Positions 1 to 12,178 of a stretch of DNA of 64,000 bases are shown here, piece by piece (position 1 is the first letter of the stretch; every line of letters begins with the position of its first letter). This DNA comes from Falciphora oryzae (lineage: Eukaryota > Ascomycota > Sordariomycetes > Magnaporthales > Magnaporthaceae), in the NCBI GenBank assembly GCA_000733355.1, contig JNVV01000001.1, positions 1,253,218-1,317,217 of the forward strand, given 5' to 3'. Below the pieces are notes generated by a model. That model made no database searches and had not been told where the DNA came from. It saw nothing but the letters and a program-made list of their open reading frames with translations. Made by a program: the position numbers and the translations under genes.

Positions 1-2145
1 TGGGTCGAAGTCGACCTTTTCAAACACGCTACCACGTCTTGCTGGATGTGGATTCCTGCTAGAAACAGTAGAAGTGCTTTCCAAAGACGCCCGTACCCTC
101 TTGAACACGGTGTCAGGGTCGAACGGGCTTGGTTGTCTCTTGATGCCCCCAGAGGGCTGCTTCCGGAGCCGCGTATCATCGTTCCCGAAGCGCGATTCAT
201 CCACCAAGCTGCTCCTGGCATGCTTAAGCTCGGGTTTCGCAAAGACAGGCGGCAAGGGGGTGGCTTCTGGAAGGGCGGCGGGCTCGACCGGCTTCTGAGG
301 GTAGGTACCGAAGGACAAAGAGCCGTTGGTCGGCGCTTCCAGGGCGGCGCCCATGCTAGACAGCCCGGAGAAGTCCATGTCACCGCCGCCGGGCTGCTCG
401 TCGAAGAAGCTGAAATCGGCATCAGTAATGTCGTTGTCCCCAAAGATATCTGCGCCCATGTCGCCGAGAAATTCAGGCTCCGCACGTTTGACATCGGCCC
501 CCTCCCAGCTGTCGCTGAAGCCCTCGGTAGTGCCAGCGCCCGGCTGCGTCATGACCACGTCGACGTCTGCAGCGGGGGCGATAGGAGCTGCGCCAGGCGC
601 ATTCGCTGGACTGGACACGGTGCCTTCCAAATATGAGGCGGCAGCGGCAGGATTCTGGACACCGTCTGGAGGTGTGGGGTACATTGTCCCTGGTAAGGGT
701 ACAGCGTTTGAATTACTCTGCCTCCGCAACTTGAGCGGCGAGTATCCGTTTGAGGGCTGCGCGCGTGCGTCCCCATCAGCCGTCACGCGCGATGCAAGTG
801 CCTCCCTCTCTTTTTGCCTCCGCAAAACGAGGGCGTCCCGCTCCTCAGCGCCCATGAGCCAGGCTCTGGCGTTGGACAGGGTGTCCATCGCTACCATCTC
901 GGCAACACCAAGGGATTCAGATGACAAGTATGATTGTCGATCATTCCTCGATGCCCTATGAAAACAGAGCACCGACGGCCAGTACATAGTGCCGGTGCCT
1001 GCTGTTGCGCCGCCTGGGGTCCTTTTGCCGTCGATCCTGTGCTCGGAAGCTCTCTTGCGCAGAAACTGGATGCTTACCCACGAGGTTCCTGAGAGCACCG
1101 AGGGAGATACGCCCCGCATCTCCAGTATCTTTATGCAGTCTATTCGCCACCGCGCTATCCTCTCGTCCGTGTCTGGTCGTGGCCGCGTGATCTGTGTGTC
1201 TGGAGACTGCACCGAGTGCTGGTCAAAACCGGAGCTGACATCAAATGAGCCTTGAAGCGTGCCATATGCCCCTAGCGGTGCCACAAGCACAGGGATCCTA
1301 GCCGGTATAGGGTTGGTCGCCATACGCTCGGCGCAGGACATGATCCCGTTCATGACGGAGAGTGCCAGGCCGATCACGAGCGAGCCGGTGGTGGTGAGGT
1401 AGACGCGAAGAGTGGCGAGGATCGCCCGAGGTTGGTTTGGTCCAACAGTGCCATCATCTAATGGGGACGCAGCGCGGGGCAGCAGGAGTGAGCGGGGGTT
1501 GAGCGCAATGGCTCCTATCTTGGCACAGAATGCTGCTGATAGGCTGGAAAGAACGGCTGAGATGAAGTATTCGTATACTTCCTTGGCCGGGACGCTGGAG
1601 TAGCCCCTGGGGTCATGTTTGATCTCGTAGTCTGCAGCTCCTGCGGTCCATGCCGGCGACGAACCCAACTGTGCAAGCTGGGCACTTCGAGCAGGCTGCT
1701 CCAGCGTGGAGCCGGTCGAGGAAGAGCTGCTCGGTGTGTTCATCGCGTTGGTAGTCGACGGCCGGGTTCTGAGGAGGCTGATTGGCTCGAAGCTGCCGTC
1801 GGCGACCTTGTTAAGCTTGTACCCGCAGATCTCGAGTATTTGCGCGAGGTCCGACGACGCAACAGGAGAGGCATCCTTGCCCACGAGAAAGAAACACCAG
1901 AGCACGCGGCGGACAGCATCAGCGTATACAAGGTGGCCATCGCGCCTGAGCGCTCTTTCGACGTCGGACGCGGCGAATGTGTAGCTCGACGACGACAATA
2001 CCGGCTCGTACACCCTGAAGCTGATGGCAGCAACATCGTTCTACAGCAGTGAGAGCCACGTTAGCTGAGGAGCAGGCGAGGCCGCGGGGTGTGCCCGGAC
2101 ACATACGATTAATAGAGAATTGGTATCATAATCGCCAGGGTCCAT
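1..2145 (-). CDS. MED13: Mediator subunit 13 (CDK8 kinase module), N-terminal part, cut by window edge
   Basis: Med13 (Ssn2/Srb9) is the large linker subunit that joins the CDK8-cyclin C-Med12 module to core Mediator and modulates RNA polymerase II transcription in the nucleus. Two exons are seen: 2107-2145 (13 codons, MDPGDYDTNSLLI) and 1-2040, separated by a 66-bp intron with a GTATGT donor; exon 2 is open to the window edge, giving 693 codons. The family is recognised from the start of exon 2 (NDVAAISFRVYEP), the Med13_N-type region over about residues 1-400, the YWPSVLCF stretch near base 990, and the acidic motif DIFGDNDITDADFSFFDE at about residues 541-558. The 3' part lies to the left of the window. 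It is divergent from ENP2 with 1.15 kb between the start codons. Identification is from memory of the fungal family; intron ends are read directly. Confidence 0.93.
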
Positions 2146-3300
2146 CTCGGATGCTTCGATGGTCACATCGGAATCGGCGCGGGCAGATCAGGCGACGACT
2201 ACCGGGCGGCGAAAGCGAGGGGACCAGAAGAGCTCGAGGGCGCGAGGGCGCGGCGCCGGGGATGGAGGGCCAGCTGCTGTAAGGTCGGCGCGGCGATAAG
2301 GATGGCGATGGAAGCTGGGCGGTCAACTTGGAAATCCCTGTTGTCGCCAGACTCCATCCTCGGCGGCCCCCCGTGCCGAAAAGGACAGCAAGAGGCGGAG
2401 AGCGCAAGCAGGGCGTTCTTCGACGAGCAGGAGTGGCGGCTGCGGTAAAAGCTAGGAGGCGCAGCCAGATCTCGTGTCAGAAAAGCCGTCAACGGAGGCG
2501 GCCAGGGGAGCCAAAAACCGAGGCGATGGCACCGCTTGGAAGCTCTAGGGCTAATCTGCTAGAGTTATTGAGCAACGATGGCGGGCACGGCGGACTGGTG
2601 ATGGAGGTCAGGGGCGGATCCGGTCCAAAATGCCGGGTTTGGGATCTCGAGGCGGCCTAGTTCACCTCAGGCCGTAGCAGGCCCACGCGAACGGCCGAAG
2701 TGTCCAGGGGTTTCCGATAGGCTTGCACGCTCTGATCCTTGGCGTGCCCCAATCCAGATCCGCAACGCAGCCCCACATGGCCTCGAGTCTTGCGCTGCGC
2801 AGGCTCTGCGAGAACCAACACGACACGGCCGGCTCCAAAGACATCGTCTAAACAACAAAAGAGCTCCGCCACATTGCCCCCGAAGAAAATTGGGTGTGTA
2901 TATCTGGATTTGCATTCTAGACGTGAGCAACCTCTCGACTCTGTGTTTTCCTGGCAATAAATGAGGTGCAGTGTTTATGATTTGTGATCCTATTGATCCA
3001 TTGCACAAGACGCGGGACGGCTGGACTGAAGACCCAGAACTGCGCTCCAGTCGCCGACGGGCGGGGCAGGGATGGGACCTGCCTGCCGGGCGGAAAGAGA
3101 GGGCCCACTGGCTGTTATCGATAGCGGCGGCAACCTTTTTTTTTTTTTTTTTTTCTCCCTTCCATTGGCGGAGCATCCATTGGATCACTGAGATCAACCC
3201 TATCGCCGCTGTCTGCAAGGTTGTTCTGCGTGCTGATCAGAGGTTTCTCCAAGACGGGCCATTCCGAACAACGCATTGTCGCCCGAGGCCCCTTGTCGCC
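2146..3300. promoter_or_regulatory. divergent MED13/ENP2 upstream region
   Basis: The region holds the 5' leaders and promoters of MED13 (leftward) and ENP2 (rightward). A T19 run at 3136-3154 lies about 150 bp before the ENP2 start codon. The ENP2 frame is open for another 110 codons upstream of its ATG, but that stretch encodes poly-Phe and nothing conserved. No other gene is seen. Confidence 0.5.
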
Positions 3301-5305
3301 ATGAAGCTCTCAAATTCAGGGACGGTTCCCGTCTACACAATATCCGGCGCATCGACATCGCGATCACTCCCCGACTGGCTCAGTCGCAAGAAAAAACGAT
3401 CGCTGAAAAACGACCCCGAGTATGCGAACCGCGTAGAGCTGCTGCAAGACTTCGAGTTCGAGGAGGCATCAACATGCGTCCGGGTCAGCGAGGACGGCGA
3501 CTGGGCCATGAGCACGGGGACCTACAAGCCCCAGATCCATTCGCACCATCTGCCAAGTCTATCCATGTCTTACTCCAGACATACCACTTCGCTGAACCAG
3601 ACGTTCGTAATCCTCAGCTCGGACGTCTCCAAGAGTTTGCATCTGCAAAACGATCGGCGACTTGAGCTCCATACCATGGCAGGGTGCCACTACCATGTCC
3701 GGCTTCCCAGATTTGGTCGGGACCTTGCCTACGACCGCCACTCGACGGAAGCTCTGATCCCCGCGACCGGCCTCGACGGAGAAGGAAAGGCGGAAGTGTT
3801 CAGGTTAAATCTGGAGCTTGGGAGGTTCATGAAGTCGTACCAGATCGACTGTGGCGCCGACGATGGCATCGAGCGGGGCCTCCAGGGCAGCATAGGCGTC
3901 GGCAGCGTCAACACGGTCGCCCTGGCAGAAAACACACACAACCTGTCGGCCTTTGGAACATCCATTGGCACTGTTGAGTTCTGGGACCCTCGGTCAAAGT
4001 CACGAATAGCAGCCCTAGGCGGCCACGACGGCGAGGTTACAGCCTTGGAGTTCAGCCCCTCAGGCCTCCATCTTGCGACGGGATCTAGCACCGGCATGAT
4101 TCAACGCTACGACCTGCGTCGTCCCGTCCCGCTTCTCAAGAAGGACCACGGCTATGGATTCCCTATCAAGAACTTGATTCATATGACCACCTCATCTCAG
4201 GAGAAAAAGGTCCGTCCACCCGCCAGGAGCGCCTCATCAGGACGGCCCATACCCCACCCTATTCCCGGCCTCAACTAACCCAAACGTGCCATAGATTCTC
4301 TCCGCCGATAAGCGCATCATCAAGATCTGGGACGAATCCAACGGCGACCCCTGGACGTCCATCGAGCCAGTGGTGGACATCAACCACGTTGCGTGGTGCA
4401 AAGGAACAGGAATGCTGTTCGCGGCCAACGAGGGACAGCAGATGCACGCATGGCTGATCCCCCATCTTGGAAACTCACCACGCTGGTGCTCTTTCCTGGA
4501 CAACCTTGTGGAGGAGATGACGGAGGAAGTCCACATTGAGACCTACGACGACTACAAGTTCCTGACACTTCCAGAACTCAAGTCGCTCAGCATGGCGCAT
4601 CTTATCGGCAAGACGAACCTGCTCAGGCCGTATATGCACGGATACTTCGTCGCTTCCAAGCTATACGACCAGGCCCGTCTCATCGCCAACCCGTACATGT
4701 ACGAGGAGGAGCGTATGAAGAGAGTCAAGGAGAAGGTCGAGAAGGAGCGGGCTAGCCGAATCAGAGGCAGCAAAAAGGTCAAGGTCAACCAGAAGTTTGT
4801 CGACAAGCTTCTTAAGAAACAAGAGAAGAGAGACAAGATCGACGAGGAGGCTGGTGTGCTGGGAGACGAGCGTTTCAAGGGTCTTTTTGAAGACCAAGAG
4901 TTCGCCATCGACGAGCACAGTCGAGAATTCAGGGCACTCAACCCCAGTACAGTTGTCGCACCGGCCGGTGACGAGGGCGTGAGAAAAGCCAGCTCGGACG
5001 ATAGCAACGAAGAAAGCGATGACGATGACGGCGGCAAGCCCACCCGGAGCGCAGACCGCAATGGCGTTCATATGCGGGTTTCGTCGTCAGCGCACCAGGG
5101 GAAGAGGACCAACGATACGGCTCTGGGGTCCCGCATCCCAAAAACCAGAGTCGAGAAGAACCGCGGTGGAAACTCGGTCGGAGAAAAGTCTGTCACTTTC
5201 ATGCCAGCCTCGAAGAAGAAGCAGGAGAAGGAGCAAGTGGCTATCCGGCCCAAACTCTCGGGGTCAAGGCGGAGCGCCAGTGCGAATACATTCAGAAAGC
5301 TATGA
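3301..5305 (+). CDS. ENP2: ENP2/NOL10-type nucleolar WD40 protein
   Basis: Enp2 (NOL10) is a nucleolar WD40 protein of the small-subunit processome needed for early 18S rRNA processing. Exons are 3301-4209 and 4295-5305, with an 85-bp intron (GTCCGT donor, ATAG acceptor) in phase 0, giving 639 residues. The start is fixed by the conserved opening (MKLSNSGTVPVYTISG, then SRSLPDWLSRKKKRSLKND). WD blades are seen through about residue 430, for example GTVEFWDPRSKSRIAALGGH. A NUC153-type segment (DERFKGLFEDQEFAIDEHS) lies at about 494-512. The C-terminus is highly charged with an acidic patch (EESDDDDGG) and basic clusters, as usual for nucleolar proteins. Its 3' end converges on the next gene 182 bp away. 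Length and architecture fit the family. Confidence 0.95.
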
Positions 5306-5487
5306 TACGCTGAAACCTGCACCCAAGCTTGCCCATTTTATATTACGTAGAAATACACGGCCAGCCGCCTGCCCTCGATCCCTGGCAGGGGCCAAACCCC
5401 AAATCTTCCCCCCGACCGAGACGCACCCCCAAAAATCAAAGTCATCAATCATCGCCGAGCAGACCAGCGCCGGGAGAGATCAAGAAA

Positions 5488-6033
5488 TCACTTCTTGCTG
5501 AAGTTGCTGCGCTTCCCCCTCGGAGGGGAGCTCAGCCTCGGGGCTGATGGCGCGAGACCCTTCTCGAGGTCCTCGGGCCTCAGGCGTGGTGTCGGCGGCA
5601 CATCATCGAGCCTGACACGACCCGACCGCGATTCTTTGGCAGACTTTGGGAACTCGGAGCGCCGTGGGGTCAAGGCCGTCACCACTCTCTTGGCTGACTT
5701 TCGAATGGTTTCGCGGACCTTCCATTCTCTCTTCTTTGCTAGGTAGAAGAGTACCGACGATGCAACTGCCACTCTAGTCAGTCTTGAAGCTCCACATGAG
5801 TCTACATTTACCCTAAAGGGCAGGACAGCGACAACAACTAGGGGTTGGGATCCCTTACTGCCGAGAACCGCGACGACAGAGACGATGACGATAATGGCGA
5901 TCATGCCACCCTGGGAGATCTCCAGGGCTCCCTTGGCGCTGCCAGAGGCTCCAGCGGCATCCCCTCCGAGTGTGTCCTCGGGTATCGAAGTCTCGGTCGC
6001 GAGAGGGAATGCGTGGCTGGAGGTCGCCGCCAT
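5488..6033 (-). CDS. small single-pass membrane protein, conserved-looking, unknown function
   Basis: I do not recognise a named family. Exons are 5859-6033 and 5488-5765, with a 93-bp intron (GTAAGG donor, GCAG acceptor), giving 150 residues. The start at 6033 is chosen for its good context (CACCATGG). Residues 1-42 are small and polar with few charges. Residues about 43-67 (GGMIAIIVIVSVVAVLGIAS and on) form one transmembrane helix, which the intron interrupts. The C-terminal 80 residues are strongly basic and Pro/Ser-rich, ending SNFSKK. By the positive-inside rule the C-terminal half should be cytosolic. The splice joins the two halves of the helix cleanly, which supports a real gene. Function cannot be stated. 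Confidence 0.75.
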   Translation of the reverse strand: MAATSSHAFPLATETSIPEDTLGGDAAGASGSAKGALEISQGGMIAIIVIVSVVAVLGSKGSQPLVVVAVLPFRVNVDSCGASRLTRVAVASSVLFYLAKKREWKVRETIRKSAKRVVTALTPRRSEFPKSAKESRSGRVRLDDVPPTPRLRPEDLEKGLAPSAPRLSSPPRGKRSNFSKK

Positions 6034-8620
6034 GGTGGGTAGTGAGTGTGATCGAGACTCGTTGATAATACCGGTGGGGCGAGACCATAGACTGGAATGC
6101 CCTTGATATGGTGAGACTGAGGCAGCGAGATATCTGTGAAGCCGCTTCAAGCGGTCGAGTGGCACAAAGGGACAAGCTGCTTCGGATCAAGAGGCAGGCA
6201 AGGAAGAAAAAAGAGGGCAGCGGCCACGGGAGGAGACAATGTGAAGCGCCGAGGCACGGCACGGGGTATTTACATACTTCACACAATACAAAGTCTGCCC
6301 CCAATCGATGCCCGTATACCAAGCAGGAGCGGCCGGGCTTCCTGGCCAACCCAACCTGGAAGCCCTAGGCGCACCCACACTCCAATAGGCACTGGAGGGA
6401 CCGTCCATGCCGCACTCTATCACGGCACGCATGCGCGAAGCCCAGCCGGTAATCGAGAAGAATACTATTACAGGGTCCACGTCCTATTGCTCCGCCGTGA
6501 TGCTCCCCGCGGATTGCTGCGCCGCCATTGGGCGCTGCCGTGGCCGGTAGTGAAACGAAGAGGTTGACACAGTTGCCGCCAGGCTCCCATTGGTCTTCAC
6601 GGGGCGATGCAAGCGCTGAGCTTACCCCTGGCGCGCAGGGGGAGGACTGGGGATGTGACTGCACGCAGGGGATCGACGGGCGTGGGTTGGGCGGCCAATC
6701 AGCGGCCAGGGGCCAGAGTCGCGGGCGGCATCCATCACACTGGGCGTATCTCGACCCACCGGCGACCACTGGGAGCGACCGGCTTACCGCAGCCACAGTG
6801 CCTAGGGTGCCAGGCCTGCAGGAGAGCATCTTTGGGCCACGCTTGTGACTGACACGTTGACCTGTGCGGTGGAAGCTGGGATTTTTTGTTTGCTCCGTAA
6901 GTTCCCCGCAGAAGTGATGGAGTTAATCTCTCGTCTCGTCACGTCACACCACTCACGTCACGCTTCTACCACGGAATGCATGCGCTCCTTGGTGATGAGG
7001 ATGGATTATCAATATCAAGCCTTTTCACAGTTGGCAACCGGGGCAGACAAAGGGGGAAAGATAACCAGCCTCTCTCGACTCTTGGATGTGACCACGGCAG
7101 AGATCGCAGACCTCCCTTGCACCGCACATGAATAGGCACCCACACCGGATGAACTCCGAACAGTGCCTACCTCTCCCAAGGCCGGCGATATTGTTGGGCA
7201 GTCATAGGCGACGGGATCCAGTGACGTTTGCCGGCGCCTCTCCGAACAGTCTTCCTGGAGCCACGAGACAGATGAGATCAAATGTGCTTCTAAAGGATCG
7301 ACCTTCAATCCTGTGCAGCATGCAAAAGCTGTGTTAGTCCTGGCTGTTGGTTTCAGGCCGCCTGGTTTGGGCTTAGTTTGTCTACGTGTAATTACAGAGA
7401 ACAAGAACCGTGCTGGATCATGGTTGCGGCCGTCCTGCGCGAGTTGATTTCACGCCGTGACACCTCAGTGGCGCGCCCAGGACAGATCTATTTTGGGCTT
7501 TGAGTTTGCCGAGGGCCAGACCAGCAGGCCACTTCGTGTGGACCGGCATGCATTCACGTCAATGGACCCTGAACCCCCACGAGCCAGGGGGATATTTTGA
7601 GCACCACCAACGTTGCCGGGTCGAGTCTCTTCCGATGAACCAAGTTGTTGTGTCTCGATGTGTGCGACCAATCGATTTGTTGACCAGCAGCCCGTCTTCT
7701 GTGAAACACCTACCTCCCGCTGTCGTGAAAATCTCTTGAGATAGACGGTGTAATGGCATATTTGTCAGTCATTTTGATCCGACCGTCTCAGACCCTCCCA
7801 GAGACCGGTGAGGTCTTCTACCTTTAGGAGAAATGGTCATGGGTATTTGGCATGCCCATCGATCAAGGGATCCCAGAAACACAAATAGTAACAATGGATA
7901 CTCCATTCCCAGGCCATTTCCCTAGGCCTGTCTCGACGAGCGCAGGATCTCCGAACATCTGCTAAAAGTAGACGGATCAATTTATTCGAAATCCCCTTCT
8001 GCTGAGAGTGTCGACCAGTGAAAAATAGCGTTCAGGAGTCCTCTTGGAAAACCCCGGATCTCCGTCTCCCGGTCTTTTTGCAGGCCAGGTCGGCAGTGGC
8101 AGACGGCAGAGGTGCTGCGATGCCTTCACCTTGAAATCTCGAGTACGGTCATTAAAATCCAAGGCGCTATCCGGGTATTTGGACGCGCCCCTGAGCGCCG
8201 ATGGATGGCCTTCACTCGCACCAACCATACAAATACAAACACGGAGCGAAGGAATTCAAAGGAAGGAGTCGCCGAGCTGGGACCAAGCCATGTATTGTGC
8301 CTTCCTTCTTCAACTGCAGCCAGCTGCGGGAATCAGCGTGAGAGGCTGCCTCAGGAGAGTGAGCACCTTCCGCGTCACATCATGCCCTTCTGGGAAGGAA
8401 CGCCAACCGTCGCGGTGATGTGTGTCATGCGCTATGTAGGGTCACCGTTTTCCAGTTGAGGCAGATTTTAGTGCTACCCGCTGAAGGGGAATTACATCAT
8501 TCGACGCATCCAGAGAGCGTTAGCCCTTCTATCTTCCCTCTCTAGACCTAGCTCTCGCTTTTACAGGCAACTTCAACCACTCTGCTGGACCACGAGCTTC
8601 ACTGTCACACTTGACGCGCC
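6034..8620. promoter_or_regulatory. 2.6-kb divergent intergenic region
   Basis: The region lies between the small membrane protein (leftward) and the coiled-coil gene (rightward). CCAAT-type boxes occur close together: inverted copies near 6523 and 6590 and a forward copy (GGCCAATC) at 6693-6700, 500-670 bp upstream of the membrane-protein start. Open frames up to about 150 codons are present on both strands but show no conserved motif, no splice-linked partner and no coding-like composition. I see no RNA gene. Confidence 0.4.
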
Positions 8621-11600
8621 ATGCCGGGCCCTGCCGACGACGACGAGAATCCCGCCGACACTGGGGACCCCCGGGCAGAGCCAGCGCCTCCGAGCCAGTC
8701 AGATCGTTTCGATGACTTGCAGAAAGAGATCGTCGAAGGTTTCGTCTGGCCCACGGGAGGCGCAGCCTTGCCGGGACAGTTGCCGCGTCGGGTCCAGGCA
8801 CCTTCTTCAATCTCGAGGACTCCCGTGGACCACAACGCCGATATGGCGAAGCGTTTCCAAGGCGTCTACCCAGGGGCTAGTCCAGGGGTTTCTACTTCGT
8901 TGGAGACCACACTCCACACTCCGTTGACGACTGCACTCCACATCCCCATTCCGGGCCGCCCCTCTAAACCCTGCACCAACAGCAAGTTGAGCCAAAGGCG
9001 CTCCCAGAATCTAGTCTCCGAACCCATGGGTCCTCCAATGATCTTTAGGACCACGACCCCTCCACCGAATCGGAAACGTCCAACTGTACAGTCCCGTCCT
9101 AAGGCAACATCGAGTACAAGTCCTCACAAGCCGCGAGATATCGTCCACGATGCTCCTTTTCAGAGCCTGCAGTTTCGCGACTACGCCCAGCTACCGTACG
9201 CTGAGGGACTCAGGGGCACTGACCAGAACTTACATGAGTCCCATCACGAGTCCTCAACCGGCCCAGGCCTCGATACGAACGGGCTCGCCGCTTCGGTCCG
9301 GCATCACAACCAAGAACATTCGGCCCGCCAGTCGCTCGCACAAACCCCAACCCCACACGTCAGCCCAGTGCCACCAGGCCGCATAGACAGCCCGACCGGC
9401 CAGTCTATCATCTCGTCCACGATGGGGCATCAACAGAGAATGTATGATAAGTACCAGCACTACAAGGATGATTACAAGGCATACCGCCGCCGCTGCAATA
9501 CGCTGGAACGAGAGAAGCAAGATCTTCAACAAAGACTTGAGTCGCAGGGAGCTCGCATTCATGCTCATGAGTCCGAGGTTGCCGCTCAAAAGGAGGATGT
9601 CGAGAGGCTAGAATCACAGAACAGCAACCTCCGCGAGAAGCTTTCTAACTACAAGAACTACGTGAACATGGCGGTCCAGGAACACCAGAATCTTTTCAGG
9701 CTTTCGCAGGAGCGTTGCCAGGAAGCGGTGGACGAGATGCGCAATAATTATCAGAACGCAAAAGCAATGACGGACGAGGCGCGCAAGAAGGTTGACGAAG
9801 TGCAGACGCGACTTATGAATACAGTCAGGTCTGTCAGCGAGCAAGCTAAGACCGAGATCCTTGAGAGTAAGTCTCATAGTATTTCCACCATATCACAGAA
9901 CCGTATTCGGGTTAGGTTCTGACTGTGGCTATGGCCAGGGGACCTCGCTATCAAGCAGTTGAGAGGGCAGGCGCAGGAAATGGAGGCGGACCTTACACGC
10001 GAGCGACTGGCCACACAGGAGCGTAGGCGGGACTCAGAACGGATCGACCAGCTCGCAGACTCGATGCAACGGGAGTTTGATACCCAAATGGCCCACTTCA
10101 TGAGCAAGCTGGAGGAAGACAGGGCCAGTTTCGTCAAGGATATGCAGCAGCGCGACGACAGAGACATGTCTAGGTATGTTATGGTCCTAGTGATTCTATC
10201 GCACTCCCAAGTCCAAGATCTGACAGGTTCAATAGGCTCGACGCTGTACTCCAAGATGTAAGCAGCAGGTCCACGCTCGTTGCTTCTCAAGCGGACAATC
10301 TGTCTGATCTGGTGCAGCTGGCTCAAAAATCATTCTCGAGGTAGGTAGCGACCTCCCCACGCCCGTCCATATTCCTTTGGTGACCGCCAAGGCACTAATA
10401 CTTGAAGCAGCGTCTTTACCAAGCTGGATGAAGCATCTTGTGCTCGGATGACTGCCCAAGAAAACAACAGAAAGCTTGCTAGCAGCATCCAGTCCCAGCT
10501 CGAGGCATTCCAGCAGCATCTCGCCGAGAGAGAAGTTGTGCTCGCCGTCGAGCTCGCGGAGACAAAGCGTGCTAATGTAGTACTTGCTACCGCCATCGAG
10601 GAGAAAGACGACGAATGCCGGGGTCTGTACGGAGAGATCGACCAAATGGCTACAAGGGTGGCTGAGAACAAGAAGGAGTTCGCGGGGCTTTCTGAGGAGG
10701 TGACTCGGCTGCGCCCGCTACAGCAGCAGTCTGAGGAACAAAGGGCAGAGATCGTGGCGTTGTCCAACGAGGTGGCTCGGTTGCGTCCGCAGCAGCAGCA
10801 ATCGGCTACGATGATAGCTGAAAGCAAGAAGCGAGTTGCAGAGCTTTCCGACGAGGTGACCCGACTGCGTCTGCTACAGCAACGATCCGAGCAACAGAAG
10901 GCAGAAATATCGGCGCTATCCGACGAGGTGACTCTCCTGCGCGCGGCAGAGAGGGAAGCAGGCCAACTGCGAGCCGAGGTCGCGGAGAAGGCCAAAGACG
11001 TAGCTCGGCTTGAACTCGAAGTCAGGACTCGGGATGAGAAGCTATCTGATCTGGTCAGGGAGCATTTGGAGAGAGATGGGCTTTTACAGAAACGTCTTTG
11101 TGACTCGGAGGATGCAGCATCGAGAGAGCGTCTGAAGACTCAGGGGCTCGAGGGGGAGCTGAACAAGGCAGTCCGCGCTGCCGAGGGAGCAAGAAAAGAG
11201 CTTTCTGAAACGCGCTTTGAGCTTGAGAAACAGCTGTCCGAGGCCAACGAGAAGCGCCGCCGGACGGAGGAGATGTCTCAGAAAGAGGTGGCTGCCGTCG
11301 CTGCCGTCAAGGCTCAGATGTCTGACTTGCAATCTCAAGCCGGCACGCAACTGAGAGAAACACAAGCAACACTGGCTTCTCGGGATGGTGACCTGGCGGC
11401 TTTACGGCTGCAGGTCGAGGAGCTTCGTCGAAAAGAAGTGAAGAAAACCGAAGAACTGAAACTTGCTCAAGGTCTCGCTAAGAAGCTGGACTTGGAAGTG
11501 TCGACACTCAAGGACAAGCACCAACGTGCATCTCACACCATCGCTTTGCTGGAGGCAAAGATCCTTGAGTGCGATCAGAGAAAGGGCCCGGAAGTCAAGT

Positions 11601-12178
11601 CGCCGCCCTCAGGGGGCGGGTCGCCGGACTTGCATGTGCTCTCCAACTGGCAACAGTGGGCATCCGCCCTCACGGGATGTTTAAAGCAGTGGGTGCTGCG
11701 CAGCCGGAGGGCGAAGCGCATCTACCGCAAGCTTCAAGACACGCCGGATTTCAAGCTCGATCTTGGGGGCGATGAGGAGCTGGAAGCAGCCAAAGATACG
11801 ACCAGCGTGTTCCTGGCGATATACGAGTACCTGAAACAGCAGACGGACGCCGAAAAGAGCAAAACGGAGGGGCCCGAGGTGTCGGAGCTTGTTGGGATCC
11901 TCAAGGATGCCGAAAGCAAGCGTGTCAAGTTGAGAAGTCCGTTGGTGGAGGAGACACCGGCAAGTGCGCCGCTATCTGTTTCCGTGGAGCAGACCAGGCG
12001 ACGACAGACCTCGCAGCCAAAACCCATTCTGAAACAGCCCGAGAACGGCATCCCATCAGCTTCGCAGCCCCCAGAGACGAGAAAGCGGACTCGGTCGCAA
12101 ACTCGAGAGGCGAACCCTCTTGCCGTGCTTTCTTTCGAGCGCGTGACACGGCGGAGGCGGTTGATCGGCCAGCAGTAG
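8621..12178 (+). CDS. large coiled-coil protein (about 1117 aa), function not recognised
   Basis: Four exons: 8621-9866, 9939-10173, 10236-10340 and 10411-12178, with introns of 72, 62 and 70 bp, giving 1117 residues. Exon 3 may instead begin at 10227, since both acceptors keep the frame and differ by three residues. Residues 1-270 are Pro/Ser/Arg-rich and probably disordered. From about residue 275 (YDKYQHYKDDYKAYRRR) to about 930 the protein is almost continuous coiled coil. Four copies of an LS(E/D/N)EV(T/A)xLR unit lie at about 622, 646, 674 and 698. The C-terminal 190 residues are less regular, then basic and Arg-rich. No enzyme domain is seen. The layout suits a structural protein such as a spindle-pole, chromosome-axis or tethering factor, but this is inference from shape only. 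Confidence 0.85.

Noticed and set aside
2971..3300. N-terminal extension of ENP2 by 110 codons of open frame
   Set aside because: The extension contains a poly-Phe run from a T19 tract, and the conserved family start begins exactly at the ATG at 3301.
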